A stretch of DNA of 64,000 nucleotides from Nonomuraea muscovyensis (lineage in GTDB: Bacteria > Actinomycetota > Actinomycetes > Streptosporangiales > Streptosporangiaceae), in the NCBI RefSeq assembly GCF_014207745.1, contig NZ_JACHJB010000001.1, positions 3,162,001-3,226,000 on the forward strand, written 5' to 3'. The notes beneath the pieces were generated by a model. It was not told the origin of the DNA. It worked only from the letters and a program-made list of their open reading frames with translations, and made no database searches. The position numbers and the translations under genes are program-made. Numbering within the stretch: the first letter of the stretch is position 1; each line of letters begins with the position of its first letter. Below are positions 1 through 8,894 of this stretch, one piece after another.

Positions 1-785
1 TCGCGCAGGATCAGCAGGCCGCGGCCGTCGTCGTACCACTCGGCCGCCAGGTCGCCGGAGTCGCGCAGCCAGATCTCGCGCTGCTCGCCGGTCACCGGGT
101 CCCACACCAGCGGCTCCTGGCGCTGGCGGCGTTCGTGCAGGGCGAGCAGCCGCCGGTCGCCGGGGACCGGGGCGAACCTGAGGCCGAGCACGCCCTTGCC
201 GTCGCCGTCGTAGAGCTCGCCGACGGTCTGGCCGGACGGGCGCACCACGCGCAGGGCGGGATGCCGGAAGTCGCCGTACTCGCCGTGGTTGATGGCGATG
301 AGCTGGCCGTCGAGCGACATGTCGGCCACCCAGGCGGCCTCGGCGTGCTCGTGGAGGAGCTGGGACGGTTCGCCGGGGCGGACGAGGTGGGTCCTGAAGG
401 CGCCGTCGCCGGCGAGGCTGATCGCGGCCAGGCCGGTGGTGGACAGGGCGATCCCGCCCGGCTGGCCGGGCGGCACGTCGGGCGCGACCGGCTCGTCGGG
501 ACCGCCGGTGAACGGCTGGCGCCACCACACGCCGAACTCGTCGCCCTCGGTGTCGGCGAACCAGTAGATCCACTGGCCGGTGGGGTCGACGGCGGCGTGC
601 GCGGTGCCCCTGGGCCGGTCGGTGACCTGTCTCGTCTGGCCGGTGGCACGGTCCCAGGCGTAGACCTCCCAGGTGCCCGTGGCGTTGGAGCGGTAGATCG
701 AGCGGTGCGGAGCCCGTCGCGCCCAGACCGGCAGCGTTGTGCGCGACGCTCGGAACCTGGCCTGCCAGCGTTCCTCGGCCTTCAT
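1..785 (-). CDS. S9-family (prolyl oligopeptidase-type) peptidase, N-terminal part
   Basis: Partial gene cut by the left edge. The minus-strand frame opens at ATG 785 (MKAEERWQARFRASRTTLPV) and stays open to base 1, giving about 261 residues. Short blades with alternating W, G and D turns (WEVYAWDRATGQTRQVTDRP, WIYWFADTEGDEFGVWW) look like the beta-propeller that precedes the alpha/beta-hydrolase domain of S9 peptidases. The catalytic Ser/Asp/His would lie outside the window, so activity cannot be judged. The 160 bp upstream, before the methyltransferase stop, is available for its promoter. A WD40/TolB-like propeller of another kind is the alternative. Confidence 0.72.
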   Translation of the reverse strand, partial: MKAEERWQARFRASRTTLPVWARRAPHRSIYRSNATGTWEVYAWDRATGQTRQVTDRPRGTAHAAVDPTGQWIYWFADTEGDEFGVWWRQPFTGGPDEPVAPDVPPGQPGGIALSTTGLAAISLAGDGAFRTHLVRPGEPSQLLHEHAEAAWVADMSLDGQLIAINHGEYGDFRHPALRVVRPSGQTVGELYDGDGKGVLGLRFAPVPGDRRLLALHERRQRQEPLVWDPVTGEQREIWLRDSGDLAAEWYDDGRGLLILR

Positions 786-944
786 CCGGCGCGCCCCTTC
801 CCTCGCCTCCCCGCCTCCCGCCGCGGGTTGCCGTCCAGTATTGCGTCTGAGTCACGGAAATACTCGGCGAATGTGGGGGAATTTCGTACTAAACGCCTCA
901 TCAGTAACACCAGCCCCACTCGTCCGTCAAGCAACGGCCCCTGA

Positions 945-1925
945 TCATGGTGTCGTCTCGAAGATAGACAGGTGAAAAGCAGCCCGTGTTGCTACTTTTT
1001 CCCGATTTTCCGCCCTCTGCCCTATAAATGCGGAGATTCGTGCCTGCAGTTCGGCTGCCTCAGTGTGCCACGCACTGGGTCCCATCCTGACCACCTCGGC
1101 GATGTCCTGACGCGACAGTTGCATGTCGAATTCGATGGTCCGGCGTTCCGTTTCGGCGAACCCCTCCATGCTCCGCGTCACCCGCTGCTCCTTGGCCTCG
1201 TCCACCGAGAGCAGCCCCAGCTCACGCACCAGCGGGCTCAGGTGCGCCGGCGCCGGCGTGACGACCACCACAGCGCCCCCCGGCCGCAGCACCCGCCGGA
1301 ACTCGGGCCCGTTGCGCGGTGCGAAGACGTCCATTACCACGTCGGCCACCCCGCTGCGCAGCGGCAGCGGCCGCCACACGTCGGCCACGAACGCCCCGGC
1401 CCGCGGATGCGCCCGAGCCGCCCGCCGCACGGCGTGCTTCGACACGTCGAACGCCACCCCGACCCCGTGGTCCACCACGTCGAGGACCGCCGCCAGGTAG
1501 TGTCCGGTGCCCGCGCCGGCGTCCACGACCACCGGCCGTGACGCGCCGCCGACGGCCTGCCCCTCCGGCGCCGCGTCATGACGCGAACGGGGACCACCGT
1601 ACGCCTTCGCCGCCCCGCCGTCCGGCGGCTCGGAGAACCTTTCCCCACGAATCCTGTTCGCCCTGTGAACGCATGCCGCCACACTCTCGGCCAAGGCCTG
1701 ACTAAGTGGGGCGAAATGCCCGGAAGCCAGGAAACCAGCACGGGCCGCCACCATTTCCGCGCTGTCAGCCGTCCCCGGAGCGCGCGACCCGACGAGCAGG
1801 CTCACATATCCCTGCCGGGCGACGTCGAAAACGTGCCCGTGGGCGCACCGCAGCGCCCCCTGCTCCAGCGCCACCCGTTCGCGGCAGACGGGACACACGA
1901 GATATTCGACGATGTCGGCAAGCAT
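945..1925 (-). CDS. RlmA-like 23S rRNA (guanine-N1) methyltransferase
   Basis: 326 residues. The N-terminus carries the zinc site of the RlmA family (C11, C14, C27, H31 in EYLVCPVCRERV...CAHGHVFD), and the middle has a Rossmann SAM-binding motif (VVVDAGAGTGHYLA). The family methylates the N1 of a guanine in helix 35 of 23S rRNA; the actinomycete member TlrB gives tylosin resistance. About 40 residues (roughly 90-130), rich in G, R and P, sit between the zinc finger and the SAM domain and look like a lineage-specific insertion. Which guanine is modified and whether it confers resistance cannot be told. Divergent from the small zinc-ribbon gene, with about 300 bp of otherwise featureless DNA between. 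Confidence 0.82.
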   Translation of the reverse strand: MLADIVEYLVCPVCRERVALEQGALRCAHGHVFDVARQGYVSLLVGSRAPGTADSAEMVAARAGFLASGHFAPLSQALAESVAACVHRANRIRGERFSEPPDGGAAKAYGGPRSRHDAAPEGQAVGGASRPVVVDAGAGTGHYLAAVLDVVDHGVGVAFDVSKHAVRRAARAHPRAGAFVADVWRPLPLRSGVADVVMDVFAPRNGPEFRRVLRPGGAVVVVTPAPAHLSPLVRELGLLSVDEAKEQRVTRSMEGFAETERRTIEFDMQLSRQDIAEVVRMGPSAWHTEAAELQARISAFIGQRAENREKVATRAAFHLSIFETTP

Positions 1926-2225
1926 GCCCCCATTCTGGCCTCGCCCCCGGGCAGGTCCGTGGCGGGAGGAGCCCTAGCACACCGGCCGTGCCATGCGACG
2001 CCTAGCCCTCCTGGGCTATTCCCGGGCGGTTCTGCGTGCCGAACGCGCGGAGTGACCTGCGGGGCCGTAACAATGTTCTCCTCAGGTCGCCGTCAAATCA
2101 CCCGCGCCCGGTGTGGAGAACGGCATGGAACGCCCATCGACGCCGCGACATCGTGTCAAGCGTGATGCAGGGCTCCTGCAATGCGATGAGGCTTCCATGG
2201 AAGCACGTACACAAGGGGGACTCCC

Positions 2226-2369
2226 ATGAACACCAGCACCTGCTGCCCGCGCTGCCACCACGAGCTCGACGAGGGCCCGATCATGTACCGGTGCTCCCAC
2301 TGCCGGCGCGCCGTCTACGCCGCCGACCTGGAGAACGAGTACGTGCCGCGCACACCCGTCGCCGCCTGA
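2226..2369 (+). CDS. 47-residue zinc-ribbon protein
   Basis: A short gene beginning MNTSTCCPRCHHELDEG and ending at TGA 2367-2369. A purine-rich Shine-Dalgarno (AAGGGGGA) lies about 9 bases upstream of ATG 2226. Two CxxC knuckles (C7/C10 and C23/C26) are spaced for one zinc ribbon; the protein has nothing else but a short acidic tail. GC-rich third positions support coding. It is followed after 50 bp by the MBL-hydrolase gene on the same strand, so they may share a transcript. Function unknown; zinc ribbons of this size often bind nucleic acid or another protein. Confidence 0.7.
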   Translation: MNTSTCCPRCHHELDEGPIMYRCSHCRRAVYAADLENEYVPRTPVAA

Positions 2370-2419
2370 CCCGGGCCGACCACTCCGCCCGACCACCCCG
2401 GGCCGACTAGTCTGGGCGA

Positions 2420-3160
2420 ATGCCGCACCCGCCACGCATCGTCGCCGGCGCCGAGGTGACACCCCTCTGCGACGCCGTGGGCGCCATGGGCCCGGCGATC
2501 CGCCGTCCGATGGCCGAGACGTTCCCCGGAGCCGCGCTCGACGAGGAGCCGTGGATCCTGCACTTCCACTGCTACCTGATCCGCGACCGCGCGGGCCGCG
2601 TCACGCTCGTGGACACCGGCATCGGCGCCGCCGACTCGCCGGCGTCCAGTTGGGCGCCGGTCCCCGGCTCGCTGGACGCCGAGCTGGCCGCCGCAGGCGT
2701 CACGCCGGCCGACGTGGACGTCGTCATCCTCACCCACCTGCACAGCGACCACGCCAGCGGCGCGGTGACCGACGCCGGGCTGCGGTTCGTCAACGCCCGC
2801 CACGTCGTCCAGCAGGCCGACCTCGACGTCGTGGGCGGTGAGATGCTCGACCGGGTCGTCACCCCGATCAAGGACCGGCTCCACGTGGTCGAGGGCGACG
2901 AGGAGGTCGTGCCGGGCGTGCGCGTGCACCTCACGGCCGGCCACACCCCCGGCCACCAGATCGTCCGGGTCGGCGAGCTGGCCATCACCGGTGACCTGGT
3001 GCTCCACCCGGTGCAACTGGCGGACCCGAGCATTCACTACGTCTACGACGACGATCCCGAACGGGCCGCCGCCACCCGGGCCGAGGTGCTCGCCGGGCTG
3101 CGGGCCGAGCGCGCCATCCTCGCCACCGCACACTTCACCGACCCGTTCCTGCCACTCTGA
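2420..3160 (+). CDS. MBL-fold metallo-hydrolase
   Basis: 246 residues with the metallo-beta-lactamase signature HLHSDHASG (about residues 111-119), a second metal-ligand segment HTPGHQ (about 175) and the GDLVLHP motif (about 192), giving a complete di-metal site. No signal peptide, so it is probably a cytoplasmic hydrolase of the lactonase/glyoxalase II-like kind. Substrate cannot be inferred. It ends convergently with the sensor kinase across a short repeat-rich gap. Confidence 0.85.
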   Translation: MPHPPRIVAGAEVTPLCDAVGAMGPAIRRPMAETFPGAALDEEPWILHFHCYLIRDRAGRVTLVDTGIGAADSPASSWAPVPGSLDAELAAAGVTPADVDVVILTHLHSDHASGAVTDAGLRFVNARHVVQQADLDVVGGEMLDRVVTPIKDRLHVVEGDEEVVPGVRVHLTAGHTPGHQIVRVGELAITGDLVLHPVQLADPSIHYVYDDDPERAAATRAEVLAGLRAERAILATAHFTDPFLPL

Positions 3161-3177
3161 CCCGTCAGGATCCGCCC

Positions 3178-3246
3178 GGCACCCGTTGCCGACCGCTCAC
3201 TCCCGACCGCCCGGCACCCGTTCCTGACCGGCACCCGTTCCCGACC
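3178..3246. repeat. Three copies of a 17-bp direct repeat in a convergent gap
   Basis: GGCACCCGTTCCTGACC and one-base variants occur at 3178-3194, 3213-3229 and 3230-3246, the last two directly adjoining. They lie between the stops of the MBL gene and the sensor kinase. No hairpin or coding sense is obvious. Confidence 0.75.
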
Positions 3247-3282
3247 GGCCCGGGAGCCGTTCCCGGGGTCCGGGTGGGAGCG

Positions 3283-5184
3283 TCAGCGACCGGCGAGGGC
3301 CGGCTGGTCGGCGAGCAGCGACGAGGGCAGGGCGACGCTCGCCGACAGCCCCCCGTACGGCGAGGGCCCGAGCCGGACCCTGATGCCGTGCCGGGACGCC
3401 AGCCTGCTCACCACGAACAGCCCGAGCCGGTCGCTCCGCGCCAGATCGAATTCAGGGGTCTCCGCCAGCCGCGCGTTCAGCTCGTCCAGCTCGGCCCGGG
3501 TCAGCCCGAGCCCGCGGTCCTCCACCTCGACCGTGATCCCGCTGCGGGTGCTCGTGGTCCGCAGGTCCACCCGGGTCTGCGGGGGTGAGAACAGGGTGGC
3601 GTTCTCCACCAGCTCGGCGACCAGGTGGGCCACGTCGGTGACGGCGTTGCCCAGCACCGCGACGGGCGGCGGTTGCAGCACCTCCACCCGCTGATACTCC
3701 TCGACCTCCGCGACGGCCGCCCGCAGCACGTCGTGGACGGGCACGGGATTGCGCCAGCCCCGTCCCGGCGCCTGGTCCGACAGGATGAGCAGGCTCTCGG
3801 CGTGCCGCCGCATGCGGGTGGTGAGGTGGTCGAGCCTGAACAGGTCCTCCAGGACCTCGGGCTCCTCCGTCTTGCGTTCCATGGAGTCGAGCTGGAGGAG
3901 CTGGCGGTGCAGCAGCGACTGGTTGCGCCTGGCCAGGTTGACGAAGACCTGGCTCACCCCGTGGCGCAGCCGGGCCTGGTCCACCGCGGCCTCCACGGCC
4001 GTGGCCTGCACGTGGTTGAACGCCGCGACGATGTCGCGCACCTCCGCGGTGTCGGCCTTGACCTCCAGCGGCGCCACCTCCTCGGGCGAGGGCAGTTGCC
4101 CGCCGGCGCGCAGCCGCTTGACCAGCGCCGCCAGCCGTATCTCGGCCAGCTCAGTGGCGGCGTCGCGCAGGCCGGCCAGCTCGTCGCCCAGGCGGCGCCG
4201 GAAGCGCAGCGACAGCAGGACCGAGGCGACGACCGCGAGCAGGCCCACGCCGCCCGCCACGCCGATCTTGGTGAGGATGTTGTCGGCGGCCGGGTCAACC
4301 CGCTGCACGACGGCCTGCACGGCCTCGAACTGGTTGCGTTCGACCGCCGCCCACAGGTTCGCCGCGTCGACGGGCCAGGTGGCCGCGGAGGCCGGCAGCC
4401 CGTCGAGGACGGCCACGCCGCGCAGGGAGTTCTCCACCTCAAGGAACTCCCGGTACGCGGGCGAGCCGACCAGCCGCTCGTACGGCACCCGCAGCCCGGA
4501 GTCGAGGTGGGGCAGCGCCTGCGTGTAGAGCAGCCGCCGGGTGGCCGCCATGCCGATGAACGCCTCGCGCTCGGCCTCGGTCACCCTTCCCCGGGCCAGC
4601 ACGACGGTGATGACGGCTCGTTCCCGCGACAGGAAGTCCTTGGCCTCGCCGAGCATGGTGACGGCCCGGGCCCTGCGGTAGAGGGAGGTGTCGGGCACCA
4701 GCACCATGGCGTCGCGCATGCGGAACGTCGCGTCCACGATCTGGCTGTAGCCGTCGATCACGTCGAGCGGCCGGGGGCTCGGGCCGTCGACCTTCTGGCG
4801 GATCTGGGGCAGCTCGTCGAGCTTGCCGTACAGGGCGGTGAGCTGGGCGGCCATCTGCGGCGACAGGTCGCGCTGCTGGGCCGCCAGCTGCCGGAACAGG
4901 GCCACGGTCCGGTCGGTCAGCGCGCGCTGGGTGGTGAGCCGGTCGCGGCCCTGGCCGTTCGTGAGGAACTCGACGGAGATCAGCCGCTCGCTCTGGAGCT
5001 GGACGTCCATCTGCTCGGCCGGGTTGGAAAGGTTGCGGACCAGCTCGTTGATCTGGAGGAGCCGCAGACCGTCGCCCCCGGCCAGGCTCGCCGCGAACAC
5101 CCACAGCCCGACGAGGGAAGTGAGCGGCACGAGCAGCAGGACCAGCAGCTTCAGCGCGATGGGACGGCCACGCGTGGGGGGCAT
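3283..5184 (-). CDS. Nitrate/nitrite-sensing-domain sensor histidine kinase (CvnA-like)
   Basis: 633 residues from ATG 5184, chosen because GGAGG lies 6 bases upstream; the frame is open 29 codons further but without such a site. A membrane segment near residues 11-31 is followed by a helical extracellular region of NIT type, a second membrane segment (about 305-330), a HAMP-like linker and a C-terminal HATPase domain with an N-box (AELVENATLFSPP), a G1-like DRGLGL and a GLFVVSRLASRHGI lid. Such proteins head the conservon operons of actinomycetes, but the roadblock/LC7, DUF742 and GTPase partners are absent here, so it is an orphan. The upstream minus-strand gene is separated by a strong hairpin. 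Confidence 0.85.
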   Translation of the reverse strand: MPPTRGRPIALKLLVLLLVPLTSLVGLWVFAASLAGGDGLRLLQINELVRNLSNPAEQMDVQLQSERLISVEFLTNGQGRDRLTTQRALTDRTVALFRQLAAQQRDLSPQMAAQLTALYGKLDELPQIRQKVDGPSPRPLDVIDGYSQIVDATFRMRDAMVLVPDTSLYRRARAVTMLGEAKDFLSRERAVITVVLARGRVTEAEREAFIGMAATRRLLYTQALPHLDSGLRVPYERLVGSPAYREFLEVENSLRGVAVLDGLPASAATWPVDAANLWAAVERNQFEAVQAVVQRVDPAADNILTKIGVAGGVGLLAVVASVLLSLRFRRRLGDELAGLRDAATELAEIRLAALVKRLRAGGQLPSPEEVAPLEVKADTAEVRDIVAAFNHVQATAVEAAVDQARLRHGVSQVFVNLARRNQSLLHRQLLQLDSMERKTEEPEVLEDLFRLDHLTTRMRRHAESLLILSDQAPGRGWRNPVPVHDVLRAAVAEVEEYQRVEVLQPPPVAVLGNAVTDVAHLVAELVENATLFSPPQTRVDLRTTSTRSGITVEVEDRGLGLTRAELDELNARLAETPEFDLARSDRLGLFVVSRLASRHGIRVRLGPSPYGGLSASVALPSSLLADQPALAGR

Positions 5185-5247
5185 GCGACCTCCGGAGGCA
5201 TGATGAGATCGCCTCGCAGAGTACACCCCATTCGTCCGGAACTTCAT

Positions 5248-5289
5248 GATCCGGCGCGAGGGCCGGTACAACGGCCCTCGCGCCGGATC
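5248..5289 (-). terminator. 18-bp perfect hairpin terminator
   Basis: GATCCGGCGCGAGGGCCG (5248-5265) and its exact reverse complement (5272-5289) flank a 6-base loop. It lies after the coiled-coil membrane-protein gene and before the kinase, both on the minus strand. There is no T-tract, which is common for actinomycete terminators. Confidence 0.75.
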
Positions 5290-5328
5290 GATGCGCTTCG
5301 GCCGGGCGTCCGCCGCACGGGGGCGCCG

Positions 5329-5829
5329 CTACGGCCTGGTGTCCTCGGAGCCGCGGGCGACGAGCCGGTCGCCGGTGGCCTGCCGGGGGACGGGGTGCTC
5401 GGCGGTGGTGCGCTGGGCGGCGGCGTGCCGCCCCTCGGCGGCGCGCTCCCGCTCGGCCGCGCGCTCGTGTTCGGCGGCCTGGCGGCGTTCCTCGGCCTGC
5501 TGCCGCTCGGCGGCCTGCTCGCGTTCGAGGCGGCGCTCCAGCTCGCGCTTCTCGTCCTCCAGCCGGGCCACCCGGTGGGAGGCCTCGGCCTTGGCGCTGC
5601 GCATCTGCCGGCGTCGCCGGGCCGCGTGGCGCGAGCCCGCGGCCATCAGGGCGAGGCCCGCGAACAGCACCGCCGCCGTGACGGCGCCGGCCGCGAACAT
5701 CTCGACGTGGCTCGGCTCGAACATGTAGCCGAACAGGTTGTACCCGGTGCTGTCCTCGGTGGCGACCCAGGCGATGGCTCCACCGGCGAGCAGGACCAGG
5801 AGTAGTCCTAAGAAGATCATCCAACTCAC
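5329..5829 (-). CDS. Small membrane protein with a charged coiled-coil tail
   Basis: 166 residues. Two hydrophobic segments (about 3-23 and 43-63) are separated by a short loop, followed by about 70 residues of E/R/A-rich heptads (ERRLEREQAAERQQAEERRQ) that predict a long cytoplasmic coiled coil. The repetitive tail is built of degenerate in-frame repeats. Function unknown; a LapA-like or scaffold role is only a guess. Divergent from the DUF6886 gene with an 87-bp shared promoter region. Confidence 0.75.
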   Translation of the reverse strand: MSWMIFLGLLLVLLAGGAIAWVATEDSTGYNLFGYMFEPSHVEMFAAGAVTAAVLFAGLALMAAGSRHAARRRRQMRSAKAEASHRVARLEDEKRELERRLEREQAAERQQAEERRQAAEHERAAERERAAEGRHAAAQRTTAEHPVPRQATGDRLVARGSEDTRP

Positions 5830-5916
5830 CCCTTGTCGTCAGTGCGCCACTCCACTGCCCAGGCGGCGGGCCGGTATGCCGCTACAACGCCGATCCGGTA
5901 GGGGTTCCAGGTCATC

Positions 5917-6453
5917 ATGATCTCCATGAGACCCGACCCGGGGCAGGTGCTCCACTTCTCCGAAGACCCGACGATCACCACGTTCACGCCGCACGTCGCC
6001 CCCACCTCGCTGGAGACGGAGCCGTACGTGTGGGCGGTCGGCGCCGACCGCTGTCCCGACTACTGGTTCCCGCGCGCCTGCCCCCGGGCGATGGCCTGGC
6101 GCGATCCCGGCACCACCGACGACGACGCCGCCCGCATCCTCGGCTCGGGCTGCGGCGACCGGGTCCACGCCGTGGAGTACGGCTGGCTGAAGGCCATCAC
6201 GGAGGTGCGCCTGTACGCCTACCGGCTGCCGGTCGAGCCGTTCGCGCCCATCGGCGACCCGCCGCACGCGGTCGTGGCGACCGTGCCGGTGCGGCCGCTG
6301 GGCCCGCCCGAGCCGGTCGGCGACCTGCTCGCCCTGCACGAGGAGGCGGGCATCCAGTTGCGCGTGCTCGACCGGATCCGGCCGTTCTGGGACGAGGTGA
6401 TCTCCAGCACGCTCGGCTTCAGCGGGATACGGCTGCGGAACGCTCGTCGATGA
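5917..6453 (+). CDS. DUF6886-family protein
   Basis: 178 residues, with a W/Y-rich core (EPYVWAVGADRCPDYWFPRA and GWLKAITEVRLYAYRLP) that I recall from the uncharacterised DUF6886 family, found beside varied genes in actinobacteria and bacilli. No catalytic motif is visible. ATG 5917 has AGG 6 bases upstream; ATG 5926 is an alternative. The last 35 bp overlap the end of the convergent reductase gene, so the two mRNAs would be antisense to each other there. Confidence 0.7.
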   Translation: MISMRPDPGQVLHFSEDPTITTFTPHVAPTSLETEPYVWAVGADRCPDYWFPRACPRAMAWRDPGTTDDDAARILGSGCGDRVHAVEYGWLKAITEVRLYAYRLPVEPFAPIGDPPHAVVATVPVRPLGPPEPVGDLLALHEEAGIQLRVLDRIRPFWDEVISSTLGFSGIRLRNARR

Positions 6454-7387
6454 GCGCGGTCAGCCGCTCCACCGGCATCGATCCGGGCGGCAGCCTCTCG
6501 CGGGCGAACCTGCCGGCCTCCTGCTGGAGCACCTCGTTGACCGGGGTGGGAATGCCGTACTCGCGGCCGAGCAGGACGATCTCGCCGTTGAGGTAGTCGG
6601 CCTCGATGGTGCCGCTGCCCCGGGCAAGGCTCTGCCACGACGAGCCGCCGCGGGAGAGACCCTCGACGGGCAGGAGGTCGACCTTCCGGCCCCGGGCCTC
6701 GCGCTCCTCCTGCGGGCTGGAGTAGAGGATGCCCGCCTCCTCCAGGACGGCGGTGCCCTCGGCCCTGGCCCGCTCGTGGAGCGCCTCGAAGCCGGGGGCG
6801 CGCTCGCACAGCGCCTCGACCGCGTTGCCGAGGTTGCCGAGGAGCTTGCCGTACTTCCAGCGCATCACGTCGGGGGTGGTCACCGTGACGAGGCCGCTCT
6901 TGGTGAGGTCGGCGGTCATCTGCCGGGCGCGGTCGTCCACACCCTGGGGATAGCGGCCGAGATGGAACATCCCGGAGTGCGGGTGGCCGTAGGCGGCGAC
7001 CGTGCCGGGCTCAAGGTGCAGAGCCGGCAGCCACACGCACATGCCGTACACCTGGGCGAACCTGCGCAGCACGGTCCGCTCGTTCTCGACGCCGTTCTGG
7101 GCGCACACGACGGGCAGGTGCCGGGGCCAGGGGTCGAGGGCCGCGATCGTGTCCTGCGACTTGGTGGCCAGGACCAGCACGTCGTCCTCGCGGGGCGCGA
7201 CGGGGCCGTCGGCGGCGGGGATGGGGAGGGTCTCGGTGGAGTGCGGGGTGATGAGGCGCAGGCCGCCGGTGCGCAACGCCTCGTAGTGGGCGCCGCGGGC
7301 GATCAGCAGCACGTCGTGCCCGCCCTGGAAGAGGCGGGCACCGATGGTGCCGCCGACCGCTCCGGCTCCGATCACGATGTAGCGCAT
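6419..7387 (-). CDS. Ketopantoate-reductase-family NADPH oxidoreductase (PanE/ApbA-like)
   Basis: 322 residues. The N-terminal Rossmann motif is GAGAVGGTIGARL (residues 7-19); ILIARGAHYEALRTGGL and LATKSQDT are typical of ApbA/PanE, and a helical C-terminal domain follows. Family members reduce 2-dehydropantoate to pantoate with NADPH in the CoA pathway, but many actinobacterial paralogues act on other substrates, and no pantothenate genes adjoin it. It may be co-transcribed with nothing; the downstream DUF6886 gene is convergent. Confidence 0.82.
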   Translation of the reverse strand: MRYIVIGAGAVGGTIGARLFQGGHDVLLIARGAHYEALRTGGLRLITPHSTETLPIPAADGPVAPREDDVLVLATKSQDTIAALDPWPRHLPVVCAQNGVENERTVLRRFAQVYGMCVWLPALHLEPGTVAAYGHPHSGMFHLGRYPQGVDDRARQMTADLTKSGLVTVTTPDVMRWKYGKLLGNLGNAVEALCERAPGFEALHERARAEGTAVLEEAGILYSSPQEEREARGRKVDLLPVEGLSRGGSSWQSLARGSGTIEADYLNGEIVLLGREYGIPTPVNEVLQQEAGRFARERLPPGSMPVERLTALIDERSAAVSR

Positions 7388-7440
7388 GATCCGAGGATGT
7401 CACCCCCGGCCCCGCGGCGGCGAGGGCGGGGGGCGGAGCC

Positions 7441-8166
7441 CTACTTGGCGAGCGCCACCTGGGTCTGCGGGGTGGGGGCGCCGCGGAAGCGCTCGCGGAA
7501 GATGGTCTTGAGCACGCGCCAGCCGTCGCGGACGGCGTGCAGGTTGCTCTCGCCGTGGATGCGGGTGCGCTCGTGGCTGGGCACCTCGGCGATGGCGAGC
7601 CCGGCCTGGGCGGCACGGACGTTCATCAGCGTCTCGATCTCGAAACCGTCGCAGTCGAGCGCCATCGCGTCGAGGTGGCGGGCCCAGAAGGCGTTGTAGC
7701 CGTAGCACAGGTCGGTGTAGCGGGTGCCGTAGAGCAGGTTGGTCAGCCCGGTCAGGGCCACGTTGCCGAGGGAGCGTAGCCGGCTGATGTCGTCGGAGCC
7801 GCCGCCCGGGGCGTACCTGGAGCCCTTGGCGAAGTCGGCGCCGTCGAGCAGGGCCTTGACGAAGGAGTAGATCTCCCGGCCGTCGGTGGAGCCGTCGGCG
7901 TCGATCATCACGATGATGTCGCCGCGGGCGGCGGCGAAACCCTCGATCAGCGCGTTGCCCTTGCCGCGCCCGGTCTGCGTGACGACCCGGAGGTCGGGGC
8001 GCAGCCTGCGGGCGACCTCGACGGTGGCGTCGGTGGAGTTGCCGTCGACGAGGACGACCTCGTCGATCCACGAGGGCAACGTGGCGAAGACGTGGGGGAG
8101 GTTGTCGGCTTCGTTCATCGCGGGAACGACGACAGTGACGCTGGCGGCGAACGGCTCCATGTTCAT
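7441..8166 (-). CDS. GT2-family glycosyltransferase (dolichyl-phosphate-sugar synthase type)
   Basis: About 241 residues from ATG 8166; the frame also allows GTG 8184. GT-A fold markers are VVVPAMNEADNLP near the start, VLVDGNSTDATV, and the metal-binding MIDADGSTDG. RYAPGGGSDD and GYNAFWARH are typical of polyprenyl-phosphate mannose/glucose synthases, which pass sugar from a nucleotide donor to a lipid carrier at the inner membrane face. There is no C-terminal membrane domain, so it would be peripheral. It stands alone, 53 bp from the reductase gene. Confidence 0.82.
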   Translation of the reverse strand: MNMEPFAASVTVVVPAMNEADNLPHVFATLPSWIDEVVLVDGNSTDATVEVARRLRPDLRVVTQTGRGKGNALIEGFAAARGDIIVMIDADGSTDGREIYSFVKALLDGADFAKGSRYAPGGGSDDISRLRSLGNVALTGLTNLLYGTRYTDLCYGYNAFWARHLDAMALDCDGFEIETLMNVRAAQAGLAIAEVPSHERTRIHGESNLHAVRDGWRVLKTIFRERFRGAPTPQTQVALAK

Positions 8167-8327
8167 GCCACGAAGATGACCCACGTCACCTGCAACTGGC
8201 TTGACTTCGTCTTGCAGTGATCAAGGTCATCGATGTTCGGCCGGCGTTGTGACCGTCCTGTGACCTGGTCGCAGGGGGTTTCGGGCAGGGTCAAGTGCCC
8301 TTGACTCCGTGCGGTAAATGTGCGCTC

Positions 8328-8786
8328 CTAGCGCAACAGCGGCAGCCGGCCGGTGAGCCGCTCCACGGTCTCGCGCGGGCCGAGCAGGCTCACCGCGTAG
8401 TACGCCAGGTCCTCGCCGCCGGTGCGGGACAGCTCGGCCAGATAGTCGTCGTAGACGTTGGTCCGCTGGGCGATGGCCGCCATGTCGGTGACCACTAGGG
8501 CGCCGTCCGCCGCGGCCTCGTCCCTGATCCGGCGGACGATCGCGCCGGGCGCCGCCAGCACCGTGCACCCCGTCCACGGCAGCCCCGCGTGCGCCTGCCC
8601 GGAGGCGTCGGCGCCGCCGGGCCCGAGAATCGCGGGCACGGCCCGGCCCACCGAGGCGGCCAGGCAGGCGGCCGCGTTGGCCTGCAGTCCGCGCGGCAGG
8701 TCGCGGTCCATCACGATCACCCACTTGACGGGCAGCTCCCTGGTGGGCAGGTCACTGCGGCGCTCCAGCTGCGCGAGCACGGTCAT
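8328..8786 (-). CDS. DUF2000-family protein
   Basis: 152 residues. The pattern KWVIVMDRDLPRGLQANAAA at the start, followed by a single compact alpha/beta domain, fits DUF2000. No function is established for the family; an amide- or peptidyl-tRNA-hydrolase-like fold has been suggested. The gene is divergent from an Lrp/AsnC regulator with about 108 bp between them, an arrangement seen elsewhere, so it is probably the regulator's target. Confidence 0.78.
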   Translation of the reverse strand: MTVLAQLERRSDLPTRELPVKWVIVMDRDLPRGLQANAAACLAASVGRAVPAILGPGGADASGQAHAGLPWTGCTVLAAPGAIVRRIRDEAAADGALVVTDMAAIAQRTNVYDDYLAELSRTGGEDLAYYAVSLLGPRETVERLTGRLPLLR

Positions 8787-8894
8787 CGATGGTCCTCTCT
8801 CCTGCTTCCGAATATCTGCAGGCAGAATGGCATCTTTCCCGTGTCCTCAGCAGGCACAATAGGCTCTGGCCGGACGAAGTTCGGGAATTGGGTG

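Noticed and set aside
3625..5805. A 726-residue plus-strand open frame
   Set aside because: Antisense shadow of the kinase and coiled-coil genes; composition (G, R, L, V-rich without domains) is typical of complementary reading in high-GC DNA.
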